Below, one piece after another: positions 6,562-12,177 of a stretch of 13,747 nucleotides of DNA. This DNA is from Lachnospiraceae bacterium UBA7050 (GTDB lineage Bacteria > Bacillota > Clostridia > Lachnospirales > Lachnospiraceae): the NCBI GenBank assembly GCA_002493905.1, contig DLAJ01000012.1:81415-95161 (forward strand), in the 5' to 3' direction. The notes under the pieces are model-generated. The model saw nothing but the letters and a program-made list of their open reading frames with translations. It did not search any database and had not been told where the DNA came from. Positions within the stretch are counted from its first letter, which is position 1; each line of letters starts with the position of its first letter. Made by a program: the position numbers and the translations under genes.

Positions 6562-6888
6562 ATGTTAAGACTGACAGTAAGCGCAGAAGAGTATCTGCTG
6601 ATCGGAGAGGATGTCAAGATCATCTTTCTCGGCGGCAGCAAGAATCATTTACGAATCATGATCGATGCACCAAAAGAACTCAATGTGGTGCGGAATAAGG
6701 TTCTGGAAAATAAGATCACTGATCCGGCAGAGAAAGAAAAACTGCCGCACTATTATGCGGTTCCTGATCTTCCGGAGCGGTTCCGCAAAAAGAAAATTGT
6801 CATGAACGACTCGGCAAAAGGCTCTGCCGCAGCAGCGTCACTGAATAAGAAGTCCGTGCAGGAACAAATCCCGGCCGCTGGCCGCTGA
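6562..6888 (+). CDS. csrA: CsrA-family translational regulator, divergent and C-terminally extended
   Basis: CsrA dimers bind GGA in mRNA leaders and block ribosome access; in Bacillus the main target is flagellin mRNA and FliW relieves the block. The first 50 residues align without gaps to the family: MLxLT start, IGEDVKI, the APKE motif and the RNA-binding Arg44 (NVVRNKV). The usual basic residues after MLxLT are replaced by Val-Ser, so RNA affinity may differ. At 108 residues it is longer than the usual 60-75: the extension (about 52-108) is basic, with FRKKK, and ends in a low-complexity Ala/Ser tail. I chose the ATG at 6562 because AAGGAGG sits 7 nt upstream and it gives the canonical N-terminus; the open frame runs upstream to 6436 without a ribosome site. 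The flagellin gene follows 214 nt later, probably in the same transcript. No fliW is in the window. Confidence 0.88.
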   Translation: MLRLTVSAEEYLLIGEDVKIIFLGGSKNHLRIMIDAPKELNVVRNKVLENKITDPAEKEKLPHYYAVPDLPERFRKKKIVMNDSAKGSAAAASLNKKSVQEQIPAAGR

Positions 6889-6942
6889 CACGGAGAGCAT
6901 CTGAACAGGCATTGTATGCCAACACCAATCATCGGTAATAAC

Positions 6943-6966
6943 CCGCGGCTATCCTGGGGGCTGCGG
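6943..6966 (+). promoter_or_regulatory. GC-rich hairpin in the csrA-flagellin intergenic leader
   Basis: CCGCGGC (6943-6949) pairs with GCTGCGG (6960-6966), with one G-U pair, around a 10-nt loop. It is followed by ATTATT, not a real U-tract, so at most it is a weak attenuator or a processing or stability element between csrA and flagellin. Confidence 0.4.
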
Positions 6967-6994
6967 ATTATTCAATAGACAAGTAACAAGAAAC

Positions 6995-7042
6995 CGGCGG
7001 CAGGTTCTTCCACTCTTTTAACACAGCATGGCAGAACCGCCG
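6995..7042 (+). promoter_or_regulatory. Long imperfect stem-loop in the flagellin leader
   Basis: GGTTCT (7003-7008) pairs with AGAACC (7033-7038), and the stem continues as CGGC/GCCG past a small bulge. The loop is about 24 nt and unstructured. It may shape the leader so that the CsrA hairpin next to it folds properly; no direct function is visible. Confidence 0.4.
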
Positions 7043-7056
7043 TAAAACAAAGCAAC

Positions 7057-7095
7057 GGCTGCAAACGGATTTGCAGCCCGCAAGATCAAGGAGGA
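7057..7095 (+). promoter_or_regulatory. Two-site CsrA target: GGA-loop hairpin plus flagellin Shine-Dalgarno
   Basis: A perfect 9-bp stem (GGCTGCAAA 7057-7065 with TTTGCAGCC 7070-7078) shows CGGA in its four-base loop. Twenty nt after that GGA comes AAGGAGGA (7088-7095), the ribosome site 8 nt before the flagellin ATG, holding two more GGA. A GGA-loop hairpin beside a GGA-containing Shine-Dalgarno is the known arrangement bridged by one CsrA dimer, as on Bacillus hag mRNA. Confidence 0.75.
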
Positions 7096-7102
7096 AACAA
7101 AC

Positions 7103-8746
7103 ATGGTCGTACAACACAATTTAGCAGCAATGAATTCCAACAGAATGCTCGGTATCACAACGAGCACACAGTCAAAATCCACCGAAAAGTTATCATCCGG
7201 TTATAAGATCAACCGCGCGGCGGATGACGCGGCAGGCTTAGCGATCAGCGAGAAGATGAGAAGCCAGGTCAGAGGCTTAACGCAGGCATCCGCGAACGCG
7301 CAGGACGGTATTTCCGCAGTGCAGACGGCAGAAGGCGCACTGACCGAAGTGCATGACATGCTGCAGAGAATGAATGAGCTTGCGGTAAAATCGGCAAACG
7401 GAACCAACTCCGATGAAGAGCACGAATATATCCAGAGTGAAGTGAACGCCCTGCTCGATGAGATCGACCGCGTGTCCGAAACCACCAAGTTCAATGAAAT
7501 CTATCTGCTGAAAGGTAAGCAGGATTCCAATGGAACAGCGGAAGCAGCGTCGGCTGTTAAGAAGCAGACGGTTACCCTGAAGCCGGAAACCATTGAGGGA
7601 ATGAATGGCAAGCTGAAAGTTACAACAAAGAAAGCTTATGCCAAAGGTGAGACAGATGCGGTGACGGCGGATACCGGTGCTACGGCAGCTGAAGCAGCAA
7701 AGATGGAATTTGCGGGTACTAATTTTATTGTTACCACGGCTACTGGTGCAGCAAATGGTGCCGATGGTTCCGCACAGAACATTACGGACACTGCTGGATT
7801 GGCTGACTATTTTAAGGTTGCTGATGATGGTACTGTCAGCTTAAATACAGTTAAGTATGCAGATATAAAGGTTTGGGGAACCGGAGGACAGATTGGTACT
7901 GAGATAACAGATCTTACAACCATTGTAACTGGCACGCCAGCGAAAGCCGCAGGCGATGCAGCGGAGGGTACCCTCAGTCAGTACGTGGAAATAAAAGACG
8001 GCGAGATTAAGTACAAGGAAGGCGCAGTACTCTACAACGCTCCGGCGGATGAAACGACTAAGTACGGCAATCAGACTACGACGAATGAGATTGCAGAAGA
8101 TAAGTTGACAGAGTATTTTGAGATCGAAGGACAGGGTATTTACACAGACGCAGCGATGACAAAGCCACTGAGCGCGACTGACGATATGTCTAAGTACTTT
8201 GATGAGTATGGTGTTCTTAAGGATGGTGTAGCTCTTTACACCAAAGCAGATCCTGCTGATACCACGGCTACAGAGATTGGTGCTGAACAGCTTAATAAGT
8301 TTTTCGACTTTAAGGATGCAGCCGGTGCCGGTGAGGCTTTGGAGTTCACGCTTCAGGTAGGCGCAGAAGGCAACCCGGAGAACACCATTACGGTAAAGAT
8401 CGGATCCATGAGCACAGCAGGAATCGGTATCGACGGATTGAAAGATACCGGTGTCAGCACCCAGGAAGCTTCTCAGGCTGCAATCCAGACTATCAAGGAT
8501 GCTATCAAGGTAGTTTCCCAGCAGCGCTCCGACCTTGGTGCAGTCCAGAACCGTCTGGAGCACACGATCAACAACCTGGACAACGTCGTAGAGAATACCA
8601 CCGCTGCAGAATCTGCAATCCGCGATACGGATATGGCGGAAGAGATGGTTCGCTACTCGAACAACAGCATCTTACAGCAGGCAGGTCAGTCCATGCTTGC
8701 TCAGGCAAACCAGTCCAACCAGGGCGTACTGTCCTTACTTGGTTAA
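7103..8746 (+). CDS. fliC: Flagellin (flagellar filament protein)
   Basis: The filament subunit, exported by the flagellar type III system. 547 residues: a conserved N-terminal D0/D1 region (1-140), a variable central region (about 145-445) and a conserved C-terminal D1/D0 region (450-547) ending GVLSLLG. LQRMNELAVKSANGTNS (87-103) corresponds to the TLR5-contact helix of Salmonella FliC, with the key Arg at 89. The central region carries imperfect repeats headed by a hydrophobic [LM]xx[YF][FV] motif at 233, 291, 335, 362 and 397, and two longer copies (about 304-343 and 373-404) sharing G-(A/V)-LY, PADxTT and EI. Codon use shifts there toward AT-ending codons compared with the conserved ends, suggesting the surface domain was exchanged or duplicated. 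Translation probably starts under CsrA control, and no sigma-28 promoter of its own is visible. Confidence 0.97.
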   Translation: MVVQHNLAAMNSNRMLGITTSTQSKSTEKLSSGYKINRAADDAAGLAISEKMRSQVRGLTQASANAQDGISAVQTAEGALTEVHDMLQRMNELAVKSANGTNSDEEHEYIQSEVNALLDEIDRVSETTKFNEIYLLKGKQDSNGTAEAASAVKKQTVTLKPETIEGMNGKLKVTTKKAYAKGETDAVTADTGATAAEAAKMEFAGTNFIVTTATGAANGADGSAQNITDTAGLADYFKVADDGTVSLNTVKYADIKVWGTGGQIGTEITDLTTIVTGTPAKAAGDAAEGTLSQYVEIKDGEIKYKEGAVLYNAPADETTKYGNQTTTNEIAEDKLTEYFEIEGQGIYTDAAMTKPLSATDDMSKYFDEYGVLKDGVALYTKADPADTTATEIGAEQLNKFFDFKDAAGAGEALEFTLQVGAEGNPENTITVKIGSMSTAGIGIDGLKDTGVSTQEASQAAIQTIKDAIKVVSQQRSDLGAVQNRLEHTINNLDNVVENTTAAESAIRDTDMAEEMVRYSNNSILQQAGQSMLAQANQSNQGVLSLLG

Positions 8747-8783
8747 TTGCCTTACATTTCTATCTGAGTTCATTGCTTATTGC

Positions 8784-8799
8784 ATGGACTATAGTCCAT
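8784..8799. repeat. 16-bp perfect palindrome after the flagellin gene
   Basis: ATGGACTATAGTCCAT lies between the flagellin stop and its terminator. It could be a protein-binding site or a short 3'-UTR hairpin; no function can be assigned. Confidence 0.5.
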
Positions 8800-8812
8800 T
8801 GACTACCATAAC

Positions 8813-8853
8813 AAAACGGACCGGTCTTCCCCATGGAGACCGGTCTCGTTTTA
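8813..8853 (+). terminator. Rho-independent terminator of the csrA-flagellin unit
   Basis: ACCGGTCT (8820-8827) pairs with AGACCGGT (8837-8844), extended by a G-C and a G-U pair, around a 9-nt loop; AAAA before and TTTTATT after. The flanking A and T runs may let it work on the minus strand too. Confidence 0.85.
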
Positions 8854-8948
8854 TTATACCTTTTGTTCTTTTTAATTCCCGTTTCGGGAAACGTCTTATT
8901 CCATACGCATCTAACAGAAACATTAACGCGCCATCACTTTGTATCCAT

Positions 8949-9948
8949 TTATTCTTTTGAGTATTCTTTTGTAATCTGTTCCTCAAACACTTCCATACTC
9001 TCCGCCTTTGCCGCCAGTTTTAGCCATGCGCGCAGGACAGGCTCATCGTTCTGTGCGATGACACGCTCGCGCAGCGGAGCCGGGATATTACCCAGACCGC
9101 CGAGAAGATCAAGCACCGCTTCCGCTAATCCGGCTGTCTTTCCCTTTGCAAGTCCCTCCGCCCTACCTTCCTCTCGTCCCTCTTCTCGTTCTTCTTTTCG
9201 TATCCTCTGTTCAATCTCAAAGCTTTTCATATAGGTCAGCCCCACTTTCCTATCACGTTTGACCGCCGTTACCATTTCATGCAGCCTCTGTAAGCTCTCG
9301 GTTTTCGCATTTTCCTTTGACGTGTGCTCCATATAATACAGAAGCTCCCGCAATTCCTCCGGCGGATTTCCCTTTGTCCCTTTCGTGTAAAGAAAGATCG
9401 TTCTTGCCCCGTCTTCATACGGAAGCTCTGGTACCTCTATACAGCCGTTTTTGACCGTATAAACCATCCGCTCAAGGCCGAACGGGTCATAGGTCGTAAT
9501 AAAAATGACAAACACATTTCTCAGACTTCCATATTCTTCTCCCGTCTTCAGACTTCCCGCATCCAGCTTTGCATGATAGAAACGCGCCCGCCTCGGCAGT
9601 GCTGCAACGTCCTCTTTCCCACTGTTGTTGTCCGGCTCTAAATCAAAGAGTTCTCCATCTTTCTCATCCCAAAAGAGTTTCCAACGGAAACTCTTTCAAA
9701 GAATGCAAAGCATTTAATTGCTTTGCATTCTTTTGTACACATTCATCCATGCGGATACCATGCCCGCCCGTGTCCTCTCCCTGTACAAAATGCTGTGGGA
9801 TCACCTTAATCTTTCCGATCTTTCTTCCCAGAATACATTCCAGTATACACCGCGCCGCAGGTTCCCCGTATACCTGGTGACTCGTTAAGCTGTTCACCAG
9901 AAAGTCATCCACAAGGTTCAGTTCCTCCAGTTGTCTTAATTGTCTCAT
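8949..9948 (-). pseudogene. Frameshifted Rpn/PD-(D/E)XK nuclease-family (transposase-like) gene
   Basis: The family comprises RecA-independent recombination-promoting nucleases and related 'PD-(D/E)XK transposases'. The start at 9948 (MRQLRQLEELN) has AGGAGG 7 nt upstream. The N-terminal part reads to HGIRMDECVQ, with a candidate catalytic Asp, then enters hairpin sequence and stops near 9664. The C-terminal part is open in another frame from within the insert: LFWDEKDGELFDLEPDNN, ALPRRARFYHAKLDA, VFVIFITTYDPFGLERMVYTVKNGC, then the charged EEGREEGRAEGLAKGK tail typical of the family, to the stop at 8949. Deleting 64 bp (9672-9735) joins them as DECV-WDEKDGELF in one frame, so a small insertion explains the break. 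Whether anything functional is made is doubtful. Confidence 0.8.
9671..9735. repeat. Compact two-hairpin element interrupting the nuclease gene
   Basis: Two perfect hairpins lie side by side: 9672-9682 with 9686-9696 (11 bp, 3-nt loop) and 9698-9712 with 9719-9733 (15 bp, 6-nt loop, arm AAAGAATGCAAAGCA). The ends read CAAAAGA and TCTTTTG, a 7-bp terminal inverted repeat. The size and shape suggest a REP-like or MITE-like palindromic element. No coding capacity and no clear target duplication are visible. Confidence 0.6.
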
Positions 9949-10294
9949 TCGTTTTCCTCCTGTTCCCATAGTGCAGCGGACGCTGCCACGCTTTGCGAGG
10001 TAAGCTTATCTTAAGGGAAACAGAAGCCTGTGATTCTCTCTTGTGATCTCCGCGCACTATGCTCATCATATAAAAGTTTGTTTGAAATAAAGCATAGATT
10101 ACATTGAAAAAGAGATTTGATCTCAGATATCAGACACGGCAGAATGCCATCAAAGAATATATGCTTAGTAGTGATTATAGCAAAGGACATTTTAGATGTC
10201 AACGTAAAGTTCATTCAAAAGTTCAAGTACAAGTCCAGTCCAAAAATCTAAAAACTCACCGGCAGCACCCTTGTTCTATCCCCTCAGCATATCT
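9949..10294. other. Intergenic region without a supported gene
   Basis: Apart from the ribosome site of the broken nuclease and a small GCAGCG-GA-CGCTGC palindrome (9973-9986), I see nothing convincing. A plus-strand frame of 64 codons at 10104-10298 has no ribosome site or recognisable product and runs over the end of the ABC gene. No clear terminator follows the ABC gene. Confidence 0.5.
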
Positions 10295-11923
10295 CTAGCA
10301 CTCCCCGATTCGCCCCTGCTCAAAATGCATCGTCCGCATGGACGGCAGGTCATCATCTATACTATGTGCGATCATAAGAAATATTTTATCCCGTTTTGCA
10401 AACATACTTTCCAAAAGCTCCATATATTTCTGAACCATGCTTCTGTCCAGGCCGGCTTCCACCTCATCTAAAATAATGACTGACGCCCTTTCATAACGAA
10501 GCAATAGTTTAGAGAGAAGCAGTTTTTTCCTTTGCCCGGCGGATAACGACAATCCGCCGTTTTCAATCGTCGTATCTTCCTTATCCCATGCCGCCCATTG
10601 CAGCGCTCCCTCTGCCTTTTTCATATGAAATGCCTCTCCGCTTATCATCTCCAAATAATCCATGACCGATTCATTTAAGAGTACCTCATCCTGATTCAGG
10701 AAAAGAATCTGTTCATTCAGCGTCTCCCTTGAATAGGTACAAATCGGTTTTCCATTCACCAGGACCTCTCCTGCCTGCGGTGAATACATACCTGTCAGCA
10801 GTTTAATAAACGTAGATTTACCGCTTCCGTTACTGCCGGTCAAGCGGACAGCATCCCCCTTACGCAGCGTACAGGAAACATTCTGCAGCGCCTGCGTACT
10901 GTTTCCCGGATACGAAAAATCAACATGCTCAAAATTGATAATCGAAACCTCCCCCAATGGTTCCGTTCCCTGACGCTTCTTAAGATGGAGCAGCTTATCC
11001 ACATTTTCAAAGCTGACCTTTGCACGGACGATCTGCTGGATCAGAAGCTGGGTTTTCTGTCCCTCCGCCATGATGATTCCCGAAAGTGTCATAAAAAAGA
11101 CAAGATTTACAATACTGCCGCCCGCCGCCGGAAGCGCCAGCAGCGTAGACAGCGCCAGCTGGAACAACGTGTTATAATTGCTCACGGCTTCCGACCAGAA
11201 TACCTGCACGCCGTCCTCTTTTTGTGAGGTCGCAATAAAATCCGCAATGCTTTTTTTCGTCTTGTTCGTAAAATAAGGCAGCACCGGATTCGTCTGCACC
11301 AAAGGAATCGAATCGACATACTGCTCACATAGAATATGATGCTCTTTTAATTTCTGATTCGTATTTCCAGCCTTTGCCGCAATCACCTTTTTTCCGGCAA
11401 CAGAAATGAGCATTCCCAAAACAAGCGCCGCAAAAATAAAAAGGGTCAGCGCCGCATCATAAAAAGCAGCAAGCACAAGACTCGCCAGAATCACCGCCGC
11501 GCTTCCGAGCAGCGTCGGAATATGATGCCCGACCACGCGGAAAACATCCAGTACGTCTGCATACATGATGTGCTTGATCTTACCCTGTCCTTCTTCGTCG
11601 ATCCGCGCCAAAGAAGCCTCTGCCATCGCTGTTTCTAACTCCACGGACAAGTCCGTGATGCAGCACCCTCCCAGTTCATCCAAAAGCCGGTACCACCGGA
11701 TATCCGCCAAAGTCTTTAGCAGCAGATAGACTGCAAAAACAAGGATTCCCAATGCGGCATACCCATAATGCGCCTTCGCCGTCACACGCTCTAAGAACAC
11801 GCGCATGCCATAAGGCAGAAACGCATTTATCAACGTGATAAAAAGGATCAGGCTCATGGCACGCAGAAAAACACCGGGATAACGTTTCATTGTTCGTTTG
11901 CAGTATTTCATGATGAGACGCAT
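10295..11923 (-). CDS. ABC transporter half-exporter (fused membrane and ATPase domains)
   Basis: A type-IV ABC exporter half that would dimerise in the membrane; substrate unknown. 542 residues: several hydrophobic helices (clear ones about 22-40, 55-72, 138-155, 158-177, 254-285), then an ATPase domain with Walker A GSNGSGKST (363-371), Q-loop Gln411, signature LSAGQ (460-464, canonical LSGGQ), Walker B SVIILDE (Asp486, Glu487) and switch His520. All catalytic residues are present. No N-terminal C39 peptidase domain is seen, so processing of a peptide substrate is not indicated. The ATG at 11923 has a purine-rich GGAGGGGGG site. It stands alone: no second half-transporter, peptide precursor or modifying enzyme is adjacent, which leaves homodimer versus a distant partner open. 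Its promoter is not obvious. Confidence 0.92.
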   Translation of the reverse strand: MRLIMKYCKRTMKRYPGVFLRAMSLILFITLINAFLPYGMRVFLERVTAKAHYGYAALGILVFAVYLLLKTLADIRWYRLLDELGGCCITDLSVELETAMAEASLARIDEEGQGKIKHIMYADVLDVFRVVGHHIPTLLGSAAVILASLVLAAFYDAALTLFIFAALVLGMLISVAGKKVIAAKAGNTNQKLKEHHILCEQYVDSIPLVQTNPVLPYFTNKTKKSIADFIATSQKEDGVQVFWSEAVSNYNTLFQLALSTLLALPAAGGSIVNLVFFMTLSGIIMAEGQKTQLLIQQIVRAKVSFENVDKLLHLKKRQGTEPLGEVSIINFEHVDFSYPGNSTQALQNVSCTLRKGDAVRLTGSNGSGKSTFIKLLTGMYSPQAGEVLVNGKPICTYSRETLNEQILFLNQDEVLLNESVMDYLEMISGEAFHMKKAEGALQWAAWDKEDTTIENGGLSLSAGQRKKLLLSKLLLRYERASVIILDEVEAGLDRSMVQKYMELLESMFAKRDKIFLMIAHSIDDDLPSMRTMHFEQGRIGEC

Positions 11924-11982
11924 TGTTTCCCCCCTCCCTGACAGACAAAGTCACACCCTGCTTTCCTCCGATAACATGAAAA

Positions 11983-12177
11983 TCATCCGGTCAAAGCTGG
12001 GATCAGAATGATTTTTCCGCAGTTTCTCTGATCCCATGTGACAACATTATAAACATCAGACCATTTTCTTGTAAACACATAATCGTAAGCGCTTGTAGAA
12101 GAGCCCGGCCCGCCATGCAGATACAATAAAACAGGATTGTTCTTATCCTGACCATAAATACTGATCCACTGTTTGCC
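11983..12177 (-). pseudogene. Remnant of an alpha/beta hydrolase (proline iminopeptidase-like) gene
   Basis: Directly after the gatB TAG, and in the same frame, 64 codons read GKQWISIYGQDKNNPVLLYL, then HGGPGSS and a later NVVTWDQRNCGK. These are the N-terminal landmarks of alpha/beta hydrolases (oxyanion-hole HGGPG, WDQRNCG). After GK the similarity stops and the frame ends at 11983. There is no start codon or ribosome site, and the nucleophile elbow and remaining catalytic residues are missing, so it is a fragment truncated at both ends. Confidence 0.75.
11998..12036. repeat. 10-bp inverted repeat at the break point of the hydrolase remnant
   Basis: TGGGATCAGA (11998-12007) and TCTGATCCCA (12027-12036) are exact reverse complements, 19 nt apart. 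The right copy is the hydrolase WDQ codons; the left copy lies just past the point where homology ends. It could mark the rearrangement that truncated the gene, or act as a weak hairpin after gatB. Confidence 0.5.

Noticed and set aside
6911..6940. TTGTAT-N18-TAATAA as a separate flagellin promoter
   Set aside because: Poor -35, long spacer and no supporting context; kept only as a remote alternative to co-transcription with csrA.
6950..6976. The GC-rich hairpin after csrA as a true terminator
   Set aside because: It is followed by ATTATTCAAT, not a U-tract, so strong termination is not expected.
7841..8563. A 240-codon frame antisense to flagellin
   Set aside because: It lies wholly inside the flagellin gene, its Cys-rich translation matches nothing, and it is explained by flagellin codon bias.
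10104..10298. A 64-codon plus-strand gene
   Set aside because: No ribosome site, low-complexity translation, and it overlaps the end of the ABC transporter gene.
11968..11974. CCGATAA on the plus strand as another sigma-28 promoter
   Set aside because: No TAAA at the right distance, and it would read antisense towards gatB.
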